Shown in pieces: positions 23,670 to 32,419 of a DNA stretch of 38,624 bases. The position numbers and the translations under genes are program-made. The notes under the pieces were generated by a model that was given only the letters and a program-made list of their open reading frames with translations, did no database searches and was not told the origin of the DNA. This DNA is from an uncultured Blautia sp. Lineage in GTDB: Bacteria > Bacillota > Clostridia > Lachnospirales > Lachnospiraceae. How positions within the stretch are numbered: position 1 is the stretch's first letter; every line of letters starts with the position of its first letter. The DNA lies in NCBI GenBank assembly GCA_900541345.1, contig UQJE01000016.1, positions 1 to 38,624 on the forward strand, in the 5' to 3' direction.

Positions 23670-25199
23670 TTATTTCTCAGGCTTTGTATCCAGAAATTTA
23701 TCTGTATATTCGCCCAGCACATTTTTCAGTCTCTCTTCCGTCTCCGCTTCCAGCTTTCCTGTAGAACGGATTTCCTGCATTACGGAAGCCCCCTCCGCAT
23801 CTGTATCAAGGAAGGTATAAAGACCGGATTCATAGCTTTTTACATCTTCTGTTTCCACTCTGGAAAGAATTCCCTTCGTGACAGCATAAAGAATCGCCAC
23901 CTGTTTCTCAACAGCAACCGGTGCATTCTGATTCTGTTTTAAGACCTCCACAATTCTGGCGCCCTGCTCCAGACGTGCCTTTGTATCGGCATCCAAGTCA
24001 GAACCGAACTGTGCAAAGCTCTGCAGCTCTCTGTACTGGGAATAAATAAGCTTCAATGTTCCGGCAACCTTTTTCATCGCCTTAATCTGTGCATTTCCAC
24101 CTACTCGTGATACAGAAATACCCGGGTTTACAGCCGGCATAACACCGGAGTGAAAAAGCTCTGTCTCCAGGAAAATCTGACCGTCTGTAATGGAAATTAC
24201 GTTTGTCGGAATATAGGCAGAAACGTCTCCCGCCTGTGTCTCGATAATCGGAAGGGCTGTTAAAGAACCGCCTCCGTGTTCCTCATCCAGCTTTGCAGCT
24301 CGCTCCAGAAGTCTGGAGTGAAGATAGAAAACATCTCCCGGATACGCCTCACGTCCCGGCGGACGGCGAATCAGAAGAGAAAGTGCACGGTATGCAACCG
24401 CATGTTTACTTAAATCATCATAAATAATAAGAACATGTTTGCCCTTATTCATAAAATATTCGCCCATTGCACAGCCGGAATACGGCGCAATATACTGTAA
24501 CGGACTTGCCTCAGAAGCAGTAGCCGCAACTACCATAGTGTAATCCATTGCCCCGTTCTTTGTCAGGGTTTCCACAAGTGTTGCAACGGTAGAACGCTTC
24601 TGTCCGATTGCAACGTAAATGCAGATTACATCCTTCCCCTTCTGGTTGATAATAGTATCGGTTGCCAGCGTTGTCTTTCCTGTCTGGCGGTCACCGATAA
24701 TCAGCTCTCTCTGTCCTCTTCCAATGGGAACCATAGAGTCAATCGCCTTGATTCCTGTCTGGAGAGGTTCTGAAACAGACTGTCTCTCACATATTCCGGG
24801 AGCCGGACTCTCAATCGGCCTGTACTCCTCTGTCAAAATTGGGCCTGCCCCATCAATAGGCTGTCCAAGAGCATTCACCACGCGCCCGATCATTGCATCG
24901 CCAACCGGAACAGAAACAACCTTTCCGGTTCGTTTTACAGTCTGACCTTCTCCGATATTTTCATCAGAGCCAAATAATACGATAGAAACGCTGTTTTCTT
25001 CCAGGTTCTGCGCCATTCCGAAGCTTCCGTCCTCAAATTCCAGAAGCTCACCTGCCATACAGTTTACAAGACCGCTGGCTCTGGCAATTCCATCACCTAC
25101 CATCAGAATCGTTCCTGTCTCATTCTGTCGGATTGCATTGTCGTAATATTTGATCTGGCTGCGGATGACTTTGGATATTTCTTCAGGTTTTAATTGCAT
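23670..25199 (-). CDS. atpA: F1Fo ATP synthase subunit alpha
   Basis: A 509-residue nucleotide-binding but non-catalytic subunit. The open frame can be read back to a TTG at 25223, but the ATG at 25199 gives MQLKPEEISKVIRSQIKYYD, the family's normal N-terminus; AAAGGATGG lies upstream. Walker A is GDRQTGKT (169-176); RPPGREAYPGDVFYLHSRLLERAAK is the diagnostic alpha block, and ISVSRVGGNAQIKAMK contains the conserved Arg finger region. It alternates with beta in F1. Gene order delta-alpha-gamma is standard. Confidence 0.97.
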   Translation of the reverse strand: MQLKPEEISKVIRSQIKYYDNAIRQNETGTILMVGDGIARASGLVNCMAGELLEFEDGSFGMAQNLEENSVSIVLFGSDENIGEGQTVKRTGKVVSVPVGDAMIGRVVNALGQPIDGAGPILTEEYRPIESPAPGICERQSVSEPLQTGIKAIDSMVPIGRGQRELIIGDRQTGKTTLATDTIINQKGKDVICIYVAIGQKRSTVATLVETLTKNGAMDYTMVVAATASEASPLQYIAPYSGCAMGEYFMNKGKHVLIIYDDLSKHAVAYRALSLLIRRPPGREAYPGDVFYLHSRLLERAAKLDEEHGGGSLTALPIIETQAGDVSAYIPTNVISITDGQIFLETELFHSGVMPAVNPGISVSRVGGNAQIKAMKKVAGTLKLIYSQYRELQSFAQFGSDLDADTKARLEQGARIVEVLKQNQNAPVAVEKQVAILYAVTKGILSRVETEDVKSYESGLYTFLDTDAEGASVMQEIRSTGKLEAETEERLKNVLGEYTDKFLDTKPEK

Positions 25200-25215
25200 G
25201 TTTCCATTCCATCCT

Positions 25216-25755
25216 TTAAACAATTATTTCGTTCAGTTTCCTGGAAATGCCGTCCAGACGGCTCTGCGCCGTTCCGTCAAGCTGTTTTCCTTCTAATTCC
25301 ACACGCAGACCTGCCAGTACGGAAGAATCCGTTTTCTGCACCAGCTTTACTTTTTTTCCGCTCATCTTTTCCAGCTTCGCTTTTAAAAGCTCCATCTGCC
25401 TGTCTGTAAGAGGCACTGCGCTTGTGACAGAAGCCTCTGCAATGTTATTATCTGCATAATACCGCCGTGTAAATTCTTCACAGCAGCCTGCAAATTCGTG
25501 GATAAGGTTCTTATCGCACAGCAGTTTTAAAAAATTCACCAGATAACGCTCTGCCTGTGTACCAAAAGCCTTTTCAATAAGTTCCGTCCTCTCCCCTTTT
25601 GGAATGGACGGCTCGCCAAGAAGATGAAGATATTCCGGCATTTCCCTGAATATCTTTCGAACTTCTTCCATTTCTTCCAGAATCACATCGGAGACCTTCT
25701 CCTCTGCGGCAAGGTCATACAGACTGCCGCCGTATAATCTAGCAGTCCGGGTCAT
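25216..25755 (-). CDS. atpH: F1Fo ATP synthase subunit delta
   Basis: A 179-residue peripheral stalk subunit. It begins TARLYGGSLYDLAAEE, the family's YAxALxxLAxE pattern, has the middle LLGEPSIPKGERTELIEKAFG helix, and ends with the conserved C-terminal strand region LAGLRVELEGKQLDGTAQSRLDGI. It links the b dimer to the top of F1. The ATG overlaps the stop of atpF by 4 bp (ATGA), so b and delta are translationally coupled. Length is the family norm. Confidence 0.93.
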   Translation of the reverse strand: MTRTARLYGGSLYDLAAEEKVSDVILEEMEEVRKIFREMPEYLHLLGEPSIPKGERTELIEKAFGTQAERYLVNFLKLLCDKNLIHEFAGCCEEFTRRYYADNNIAEASVTSAVPLTDRQMELLKAKLEKMSGKKVKLVQKTDSSVLAGLRVELEGKQLDGTAQSRLDGISRKLNEIIV

Positions 25756-26255
25756 GATGCCTCACCTACATTCGTTATAAACTCATCAATCAGTTTCGCG
25801 TGGTCTTCCTCGCTGATTTCTCTCTCGATCACCTTACCTGCGATTTCCATTGCCATGCCGCCAATTTCACCTTTAATCTCATTAACAGCTTTTCTCTTCT
25901 CCTGGGCAATGTCAGCCTCTGCCTTTTCTTTCATTGCTGCAGCCTGAAGAGCTGCGTCTTTTAACATCTCTTCACTCTGAACAGCTGCTGTTTTCTGGGC
26001 AGTTGTAAGAATCTCATTTGCCTTGTTCTTTGCATCCTGCATATTTTTTTCATATTCTTCTTTCATTGCAAGAGCCTCATCTTTTGCTTTTACAGCATCC
26101 TGAATCTGCGCATCTGCCTTTGCTCTGCGCTTTTCCAGCATCTCATTGATGGGCTTAAAAAGAAAGCGTTTGATCAAATATACCTGGATAAAAAGGTTTA
26201 AAATCGTTGCGATAAAATTCCACGGCACAATCGTTACTAAATCCTGTACCTGCAT
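25752..26255 (-). CDS. atpF: F1Fo ATP synthase subunit b
   Basis: A 167-residue stator subunit: one N-terminal membrane helix (about 9-32, NFIATILNLFIQVYLIKRF), then FKPINEMLEKRRAKADAQIQ and a long charged, Ala-rich coiled coil to the C-terminus. The pair of b subunits holds F1 against Fo. It starts after CAGGAGGTTACAGGA and overlaps atpH by 4 bp. A single b gene is present, so b forms a homodimer here rather than the b/b' pair of photosynthetic bacteria. Confidence 0.95.
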   Translation of the reverse strand: MQVQDLVTIVPWNFIATILNLFIQVYLIKRFLFKPINEMLEKRRAKADAQIQDAVKAKDEALAMKEEYEKNMQDAKNKANEILTTAQKTAAVQSEEMLKDAALQAAAMKEKAEADIAQEKRKAVNEIKGEIGGMAMEIAGKVIEREISEEDHAKLIDEFITNVGEAS

Positions 26256-26306
26256 TCCTGTAACCTCCTGTTCCTGCCGGTCCTTCTGTTCCCTCAGAAC
26301 AATTTA

Positions 26307-26585
26307 TCAGCTCAGGAAATTCATGAACATACCAGGAGCAACAAAAATAAGAAGAAGACCGGTTACAAAACCGTAAATACCTGTTGTCTCTGCAATCGCA
26401 CAGCCAAGAAGCATAGTAGAAGTAACATCACCTTTGCACTCCGGCTGGCGTCCGATTGCTTCCAGAGCCTTTGCAACTGCATTACCTTCACCAATACCAG
26501 GTCCGATACCGGCGATCAGGGCACAGCCTGCACCGATTGCACATCCTGCCAACGCGATACCTTTTGCAAGTAACTGAAAATCCAT
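26307..26585 (-). CDS. atpE: F1Fo ATP synthase subunit c with two membrane carboxylates (probably Na+-type)
   Basis: A 92-residue hairpin of two membrane helices that forms the rotor ring. Helix 1 carries the Gly-rich packing motif and ends GIGPGIGEGNAVAKA, with Glu33; the polar loop is GRQPECKGD; helix 2 carries the ion-binding Glu66 in AIAETTGIYGF. Proton-type rings lack a carboxylate in helix 1, and common Na+-type rings have Gln there (GIGQG) with a Ser/Thr and Tyr beside the helix 2 Glu. Here helix 1 has Glu and helix 2 has Thr67, Thr68 and Tyr71, the two-carboxylate pattern described for the Na+-driven Fusobacterium nucleatum ring. Na+ coupling is therefore likely but inferred. CAGGAGGATT precedes the ATG. 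Confidence 0.95.
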   Translation of the reverse strand: MDFQLLAKGIALAGCAIGAGCALIAGIGPGIGEGNAVAKALEAIGRQPECKGDVTSTMLLGCAIAETTGIYGFVTGLLLIFVAPGMFMNFLS

Positions 26586-26642
26586 AATAAAATCCTCCTG
26601 TAAAATATATTTATTTTGTTAAATCTTTCTTTTGGAATCCGT

Positions 26643-27401
26643 TTATTCCTCCGCTGCATTTGCAATGTACATAACCGTAAGCATACAGAAGATAAACGCC
26701 TGCATTACGCCGGAAAACCAGTCAAAATAAACGGACAGGATTGCCGGTATACCCACATCAAGAATGGGGATTTTTGATAAAACGTCTCCCAGAACTCCCG
26801 GAAGAATTCCAAGAAGTGCAGAGCTTGCTACTGCCAGCGCTCCGTAAATCAATCCGTTAATAACCACACCTGACAGAATATTTCCAAAATGACGACATGC
26901 CATACTTACAGGCGTTGCCAGCTCAGACAGAATATTAAATGGCGTCATAATAGCGATTGGTGTGGTAAAACCTTTCAGATAACCGCCAAATCCATTTGTC
27001 TGAATCTTCTGCGCTGTGATCATAATAAAGACTACAACTGCCCAGGCAGCCTCTGTTGAAAGATCTGCTGTCGGGCTTCGAAGGCCGATAAGGCTTATCA
27101 GGTTCGACACGACACTGGTAGCAAAAAGTGCTGCAATAAAAGGTATGAGATAGCTGAATTTTTCCCCCATATTTCCCACAACAAAGTTGTTCGCCTTTTC
27201 TACAATAAACTCTGCCAGAGCCTGCCGTTTGGAGATATTCTCTTCCTTCAGATCGTGAGTAAGCCAGATACAAAGGCCTGTTATCAGAATCATGACAATC
27301 CAGCTCACTACCATTGTCTCACTGATACGGAGCTTACCAAGAACAGGAAGTTCAAGAGGAAGCTCCCAGAGTATTCTGGCCCCGGTAACATCTAGTTCCA
27401 T
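26643..27401 (-). CDS. atpB: F1Fo ATP synthase subunit a
   Basis: A 252-residue membrane subunit that forms the ion path beside the c-ring. The start chosen is the ATG at 27401 (MELDVTGARILWELP), 8 bp after GGGAGGTGG; an in-frame ATG at 27425 lacks a ribosome site. Five to six hydrophobic helices are visible. The essential Arg is Arg170 in MACRHFGNILSG, the counterpart of the common LRLFGN motif, and the last helices carry MQAFIFCMLTVMYIANAAEE, the usual QAYIFxxLTxxYI end. It lies 57 bp before atpE. Confidence 0.95.
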   Translation of the reverse strand: MELDVTGARILWELPLELPVLGKLRISETMVVSWIVMILITGLCIWLTHDLKEENISKRQALAEFIVEKANNFVVGNMGEKFSYLIPFIAALFATSVVSNLISLIGLRSPTADLSTEAAWAVVVFIMITAQKIQTNGFGGYLKGFTTPIAIMTPFNILSELATPVSMACRHFGNILSGVVINGLIYGALAVASSALLGILPGVLGDVLSKIPILDVGIPAILSVYFDWFSGVMQAFIFCMLTVMYIANAAEE

Positions 27402-27453
27402 ATGTTTCCACCTCCCATCTTTCATTTATTTTTTTCATATTTCCTGAAATATA

Positions 27454-27873
27454 CTATTTTTTTCTTCCAATGATTCCTACAAGCTTGATGCCTGTCCCTG
27501 GGAATAAAAGCGGAAGAATGCCTGCCACAAACTGAAAACAGGGGGCTACAATTGCGATTACCACCCAGAGCATCTGAATCAGCATTCTTTGAGAATAGCT
27601 TGCCTTCATACGCATTCTGGCAGCTGCCTCATCCTCTGCCGCAGCAACCTTCTGTACGGTAAGACCCATGAGAAAAAAATTCAGCACTGCCACAAGACCT
27701 CCGCAGATTCCTCCCAGGATTACTGTGTAATCAAAAGGAACTTTTTCCGGCATTCCCATGTGGAGTACAAAAAATACAATCCACATCACCAGCGTACCTG
27801 TTGCTGTAATTCCTGCCACTCTTTTTGTCTCTTTCTTTACAGCCGGCTGAATATCATGGAACATACTGCTCAT
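27454..27873 (-). CDS. atpI: AtpI-like ATP synthase assembly protein
   Basis: A 139-residue membrane protein with four hydrophobic segments (about 23-43, 50-71, 94-113 and 112-132), the topology and place in the operon of AtpI (UncI), which helps assemble the c-ring in several bacteria. Sequence in this family is weakly conserved; the segment VILGGICGGLVAVLNFFLMGLTVQK (small-residue-rich helix then a basic/amphipathic loop) is the most typical part. It is 28 bp downstream of the AtpZ-like gene and 52 bp upstream of atpB. AAAGGAAG precedes the ATG. Identification rests mainly on topology and context. Confidence 0.8.
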   Translation of the reverse strand: MSSMFHDIQPAVKKETKRVAGITATGTLVMWIVFFVLHMGMPEKVPFDYTVILGGICGGLVAVLNFFLMGLTVQKVAAAEDEAAARMRMKASYSQRMLIQMLWVVIAIVAPCFQFVAGILPLLFPGTGIKLVGIIGRKK

Positions 27874-27901
27874 AATACTTCCTTTCTACCCTTTTCCGGA
27901 T

Positions 27902-28171
27902 TTATACATGCCGGTTAAAGGATACTTTCTGTTTTTTCTTTTTTTCTTCTTTTTTCTGGTGTTTTACAGTGCTTAAATAAAATTTATACGCCACTGTTGC
28001 GGAACCGCCCATCCCAAAGAAAAAGCCTAAAATATAAATCCAGCCTCCAACTCCGGCTTTCGCAGCCAGCCACCAGCAGCCTGCAAGGCAAAGAAGCAAC
28101 GGGGTAATAAACGAAAGCCCAAACTGGCTCAGCATAGCTATATTTTTCCAGATTTCTACGCCTTTTTTCAT
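27902..28171 (-). CDS. atpZ: AtpZ/AtpI family small membrane protein
   Basis: An 89-residue protein with two membrane helices (about 14-33 and 41-62) and a Lys-rich C-terminal tail. The pattern LSQFGLSFITPLLLCLAGCWWL, then GGWIYILGFFFGMGGSATVAYKFY, fits the AtpZ/AtpI family (putative Mg2+/Ca2+-related ATPase subunit), whose members sit at the front of atp operons and probably support ATP synthase assembly. It is the first gene of this operon, with a promoter about 45 bp upstream and a GGGGAAGGGAAG ribosome site. The family assignment is from pattern and position. Confidence 0.8.
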   Translation of the reverse strand: MKKGVEIWKNIAMLSQFGLSFITPLLLCLAGCWWLAAKAGVGGWIYILGFFFGMGGSATVAYKFYLSTVKHQKKEEKKKKQKVSFNRHV

Positions 28172-28213
28172 CTTCCCTTCCCCTTTCGCACAACAGGCTT
28201 TTTATATAGTCAA

Positions 28214-28242
28214 ATTCTAACATATCGCCAGGATAATTACAA
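28214..28242 (-). promoter_or_regulatory. ATP synthase operon promoter
   Basis: TTGTAA (28237-28242) and TAGAAT (28214-28219) on the minus strand with 17-bp spacing, upstream of atpZ. Confidence 0.6.
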
Positions 28243-28300
28243 TATATCACTCATCTTTGAACTGAAAATTCACAAATCACAGAATACTATATGTAAACAA

Positions 28301-28324
28301 AAGACCGGACTGCTGCCCGGTCTT
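28301..28324 (-). terminator. Terminator of the substrate-binding protein gene
   Basis: AAGACCGG (28301-28308) pairs with CCGGTCTT (28317-28324) across an 8-nt loop; on the minus strand TTTTGTTT follows. It separates this gene from the atp operon promoter. Confidence 0.8.
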
Positions 28325-28359
28325 CTTTTGTATTCTCTCTGCCTGTCAGTATATGTCTG

Positions 28360-29445
28360 TCAATATATGTAATTACTGTACGCAGGATTCTCAATATTGT
28401 TGCTGTCTATCCACTGCGGCTCAAGAAGGCTGTTCTTTTCCACATTGACGCCTTCCTTTGTCAGATCAAGAGCGGTAAGAATGGTAATATATCCCATCGC
28501 ATACGGATCCTGGGAAACAATTCCAAGCTCTGTTCCATCTTTTACTGCCTTCTGCTGTTTATCCGTGGCATCTGTTCCCACCATCACAATACTGGAATTT
28601 TCCGGTTTTTTCAGTCCAAGATACATTTCTGATATATCGGCGTTTGTACAGTAAACTCCCGCCAGATCCGGATATTTTTCAAGTGCTTCTTTCATGGCAG
28701 CTTCCATATCTTCTACACTGTCCTGATATATGATCTCTGCCACTTCAATTCCTTCAGACTCTGCAATCTTTTTCTGAAAGCCTCTGATTCTGTCCTGAAT
28801 GCTGGCTGTTTTTTCCTGTGCGGAAAATACTGCAATCTTGCCGCTTCCATTTAAAGCCTCTGCCAGCTTTTCTGCCGCCATCTCTCCTGCTTTTTCGTTG
28901 TCTGTACTTCGAAATGCACTTACAAGCTCTGTATCTGCCACATTGGAATCAAATACTACTACCGGAATTCCGTTTTCTGCCGCTGTCTCAAGCTGTGCCT
29001 GACAGGATTCCATATCACCTGCTGAAAGACACAGAACAGCCGGATTCTCCGCAATAACCGCGTCAAGAGTATTAATTTGCGTCTCTACCTCCCGCTCATC
29101 ATCGGGACCTTCAAATGTCATGGTTACTGCATCTTCTTTTGAAAAACCATATGCTTCATTGACTGCTTTTACCGCGTCTGCCATTCCTGCCTGAAGTCTT
29201 TCCCAGAACTGCCCTTCCGTATTCTTACTCACAACGGCAATCCTGGAACCTGCCTCAACCTGAACGGAAGTATCAATTTCCGGAAGCAGAGGATCTTCTA
29301 CCTGCTCTTCCTCACTTTCTCCTGCTGCCTCTTCTCCTGTATTCTCTTCGGGAGATGCTGCGATTCTGTTGGTTTTCCCCGGAATAATTCCTGCTACTGC
29401 TACTGCCGCCAAAACAATCATGGAGACAACTGCCGCCTTCTTCAT
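28360..29445 (-). CDS. Sugar-type periplasmic-binding-protein family protein (orphan), membrane-anchored or secreted
   Basis: A 361-residue exported protein. The start is set at 29445: AAGAGGAG lies 7 bp upstream, whereas the ATG at 29451 is too close to it. An N-terminal hydrophobic helix (about 7-22) lacks a lipobox Cys, so it is a cleaved signal or an anchor. A Glu-rich linker (about 30-58) leads to a type I periplasmic-binding fold of the RbsB/LacI-like kind: SRIAVVSKNTEGQFWERLQAG, then AVIAENPAVLCLSAGD, GIPVVVFDSNV, GKIAVFSAQE and IVMVGTDATDKQQ. Such proteins bind sugars or autoinducer-like molecules for an ABC importer or a sensor kinase. No ABC importer or kinase gene is adjacent, so partner and ligand are unknown. 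Confidence 0.85.
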   Translation of the reverse strand: MKKAAVVSMIVLAAVAVAGIIPGKTNRIAASPEENTGEEAAGESEEEQVEDPLLPEIDTSVQVEAGSRIAVVSKNTEGQFWERLQAGMADAVKAVNEAYGFSKEDAVTMTFEGPDDEREVETQINTLDAVIAENPAVLCLSAGDMESCQAQLETAAENGIPVVVFDSNVADTELVSAFRSTDNEKAGEMAAEKLAEALNGSGKIAVFSAQEKTASIQDRIRGFQKKIAESEGIEVAEIIYQDSVEDMEAAMKEALEKYPDLAGVYCTNADISEMYLGLKKPENSSIVMVGTDATDKQQKAVKDGTELGIVSQDPYAMGYITILTALDLTKEGVNVEKNSLLEPQWIDSNNIENPAYSNYIY

Positions 29446-29607
29446 CTTCATTCTCCTCTTCTGCTTTACATAGATTTAACAGTTTCTTTTTCTATTTTTT
29501 CCATTATACACTTTTTCTTTCTGCCGTCTATAGTTTTAATACTTTTTTCACAATTTCCGGCAAATTGCTGATATTCCCTTTTTTCACAGCATACTTCCAA
29601 AATATCT

Positions 29608-30660
29608 CTAATCCCAGACATCCCACTCTTTTCCAAGCTCGTATGCCGTAGAAAAGGCAAGTGGTCCTACAATAACACCTGCACCTCCAAAAATCAAAAC
29701 ACCGATATAGACACACCCCAGTATTACAAGAGGAGAAACTCCAAGCCTTCCCCCAAGCAGCCTTGCTTCCAGCACTTCCCTTAAGAAGCTCGTTATCAGA
29801 TCAAGAATCACACAGCCTACCGCAATTCCTGCTTCCCCTTTTATAAGAAAAATAATAGCGGCAGGATAAAGAATCGTACCCGTACCTATAAGAGGAATGG
29901 CATCAAGTATTCCAAGAGCAATACCGAATATGAGGAAATACGGACTTTTCATAAGCCAAAAACCCGCAGCACACACACAGGCAATGATTGCTATAATAAG
30001 AATCTGCGCCTTAAAATAAACGGCAGTAGTCTCTTTTAATCTGCGAAACGCCCTTCTGATTCCAGTGAGCCAGGAATACTCCCTGATTTTTTTCTGAATA
30101 TTTTCCATATCTCCCATAATGAAGGACGCCGAAATATAAGTCACAACAAGTCCGGAAATAAAAAAAATCCCCAATTTAGCCATTCCCAAAATTTTCTCCA
30201 TATTTTCCGGCGTAAGCGCAGAAAGAAAAACTCCCATTATATTTCCGCTCTCCTCCATAATATATTTTTTTGTTTCTGTCCCGCTGTATCCTGTGATTTC
30301 TTCCAAAACACCACAACAAGAATCCAGCATCCCTTCCGCTGTTTTTAAAAGTGCCGGTATATTTTCTATTGCCGCCTGAATTTGCCCCAAAGCCCCTCTA
30401 ATGCACCAATAAACCAAAATACCAACTGCCATAAACACAAATGTGAGAAGAACCGTTCCTGTAATTCCCCTTTTAATTCCTGTTTTTTTCTCCACACGAA
30501 CAGCTGCCGGGTAAAGCCATCCCGCCAGAAAAATTGCCGTCAAAAAAGGGATTACTGCAGGCAGAAAAAAGCGGTATCCCACGTACACGCCTGCTATAAT
30601 CCCTGTTATTGTTAGTTTTCTTTTCCATTCTACATTCACAGAACTCACCATACTTTTCAT
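29608..30660 (-). CDS. AI-2E/YtvI-type polytopic membrane protein
   Basis: A 350-residue integral membrane protein of the AI-2E transporter family. Features are two helices near the N-terminus (about 16-45), a third (about 64-88), a soluble segment (about 90-155), then a cluster of C-terminal helices with the family blocks FLIFGIALGILDAIPLIGTGTILYPAA and LGGRLGVSPLVILGCVYIGVLIFGGAGVIVGP. In Firmicutes many members are of the sporulation-associated YtvI group; others are thought to export small molecules. The function cannot be fixed from sequence. No strong ribosome site is visible before the ATG. It follows the pseudouridine synthase gene by 73 bp. Confidence 0.87.
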   Translation of the reverse strand: MKSMVSSVNVEWKRKLTITGIIAGVYVGYRFFLPAVIPFLTAIFLAGWLYPAAVRVEKKTGIKRGITGTVLLTFVFMAVGILVYWCIRGALGQIQAAIENIPALLKTAEGMLDSCCGVLEEITGYSGTETKKYIMEESGNIMGVFLSALTPENMEKILGMAKLGIFFISGLVVTYISASFIMGDMENIQKKIREYSWLTGIRRAFRRLKETTAVYFKAQILIIAIIACVCAAGFWLMKSPYFLIFGIALGILDAIPLIGTGTILYPAAIIFLIKGEAGIAVGCVILDLITSFLREVLEARLLGGRLGVSPLVILGCVYIGVLIFGGAGVIVGPLAFSTAYELGKEWDVWD

Positions 30661-30733
30661 TTTATCTTTTTTTACTTTTATGATGCCTTTATATCCCCGA
30701 CATCTTTTGTTAGTATGGCACTTTATTCAAAAA

Positions 30734-31453
30734 TTATTCCAAAAAAGCTCCTTCTGCAAAAGAAATGTCTGCAAATCCCTGAAAAACTTCACCTTCCGGT
30801 TTTATCTGAAATTGCATCATTTTTTTTGAGGAAGGATTTGTAAATGTAAGCGCTGCCGAACAAAGTCCCGGAAATCTTCCTCCGTTTTCCCCGTCTCCAT
30901 ATTTTCTGTCCCCTGCAAGAGGCATTCCCGCATGTGCCATCTGTACACGTATCTGGTGATGTCTGCCGGTATCCAGCAAAATATGTACGAGAAATTTTTC
31001 TTTTCCATTTTCATCTCTGCATTTATCCACAAGACGGTATTGAAGGCGGGCTTTTTTTCCACCTGGAGTCTCAGGTTTTACTACAAAAGAGGTATTACTT
31101 TTTCCGTCTTTTTTCAGATAGTCCTCCAAAACTCCCTCTTCCTTTTCTATTTTTCCATATGTCACTGCCAAATATTCTTTTTTCATTTTTCCGCCGCTTA
31201 TCTGCGCGCTTAATTCTCTTGCCGCCTTCTGTGTTTTTGCAAACACAAGCACTCCCTCCACCGGCTGATCAAGACGGTGCACCACGGCAACATAGGGAAC
31301 TTTTTCCGGCTGTTTTGAAGCCAGATAATTTTTTATCATGCTTTCCATATCCATCGTTCCGATTCTTGCATTCTGAACAGCAAATCCTGCTGGTTTATGA
31401 CACACCAAAATCTCTCTGTCCTCAAATATGATCATATCTTCTATTCTTTTCAT
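30734..31453 (-). CDS. RluA-family pseudouridine synthase
   Basis: A 239-residue cytoplasmic RNA-modifying enzyme. The N-terminal IIFEDREILVCHKPAGFAVQ and the catalytic motif VVHRLDQPVEGVLVFAKT (catalytic Asp62) define the RluA branch; later GRHHQIRVQMAHAGMPLAGDRKYG is the second signature. It isomerises specific uridines in rRNA or tRNA. There is no S4 domain, and the length (about 240) marks the short form; common RluD/RluC members are about 300. The usual HRLDxxTSG reads HRLDQPVEG here, a variation typical of a Firmicutes subgroup. The target base is unknown. Ribosome site AAAAGGAGA precedes the ATG. Confidence 0.9.
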   Translation of the reverse strand: MKRIEDMIIFEDREILVCHKPAGFAVQNARIGTMDMESMIKNYLASKQPEKVPYVAVVHRLDQPVEGVLVFAKTQKAARELSAQISGGKMKKEYLAVTYGKIEKEEGVLEDYLKKDGKSNTSFVVKPETPGGKKARLQYRLVDKCRDENGKEKFLVHILLDTGRHHQIRVQMAHAGMPLAGDRKYGDGENGGRFPGLCSAALTFTNPSSKKMMQFQIKPEGEVFQGFADISFAEGAFLE

Positions 31454-31526
31454 AAAAAAATCTCCTTTTCAGGAGAGTATACCTTAATCCTGCACTTCTG
31501 GCAACAGATAAAACAACGCAGGAAGA

Positions 31527-31572
31527 CGGTCATCACTTTCTTATTTTTCATAAATCCTGAAAATGATGACCG
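31527..31572 (-). other. 14-bp stem hairpin upstream of the pseudouridine synthase gene
   Basis: CGGTCATCACTTTC (31527-31540) faces GAAAATGATGACCG (31559-31572). Read as minus-strand RNA the only mismatch becomes a G-U pair, while on the plus strand it is A-C, which suggests the RNA is made from the minus strand. Poly-U does not follow, so a terminator role is doubtful. Confidence 0.5.
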
Positions 31573-32419
31573 CCTTAATGTTCTTCGTTATTCAATTATT
31601 TTTCCTCTTACTCTTTCTTATTTTTATCTTTATTTGTTTATATGTATCGTTTTTCTTTATTTACTTTTCATCTATACGTACATATCTGCTTCTTTATTTC
31701 CTGCTCATAAACGATATGATTTTATATCACTCGATTTATTTAAAAAGTTCTATAGCTTTTAAATTATAATTTCACGGATTATAATTTATTCTTTTTAAAA
31801 TAATAAAGAAATCATGGTTACACTTTTTTCTCGTTTGTCTAAACACCTTCGAACTTAAATTCTTAAATCCGAATCTGCTCAATTGTGTGCGCTTTTATTC
31901 TTGGCAAATAAGTTTACAGAAAATATTTTTAAACCTTATCTTTACATGTTTAATAAAAGTATGAGAAAAAGTTCCAACGTATTTCTTTTTATATAAGCTA
32001 TCTTTTTTATAATAAGATAACTGCTGATGTAAAGTTTCAATTCATATAGCAACATACCTATATGGATTTCAAAATATCCTCCTTATCTATGTTCGAAATT
32101 CTCCGGAACTCTTCTTCCGGACGATTCTCTAAGATAATGGTTATACTCTTTCGAAAAATGTTTCTTTACACAAATTCCGAAACCTTTATATCAGTTTTGT
32201 GACATTATTCAATATGAAAAATCGCTACTATAATACCTGTACTTATTGTTTTTCATATAAAATAAAACATTCATTTTATCTGAAAACCTATATATTATTT
32301 TCACTGTACCAGGTCTTTCTTGCAGGAAACACGATTCCTGTCACTTTCATATTGATGAATAAAAATCTACCTTCCCACCGGAATCACCAAATCCTTTCTG
32401 ATGTTTCATTTCCTTCTCT

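Noticed and set aside
29466..29716. Short minus-strand frames between the binding-protein and AI-2E genes.
   Set aside because: They overlap the end of the AI-2E gene out of frame, lack ribosome sites and resemble no protein family.
32347..32409. A 20-residue minus-strand frame (MKHQKGFGDSGGKVDFYSSI) downstream of the strong promoter in the gene-free block.
   Set aside because: The AAGGA before it is only one base from the ATG, too close for a working ribosome site, and there is nothing else to support it. It could be revisited if a transcript is found.
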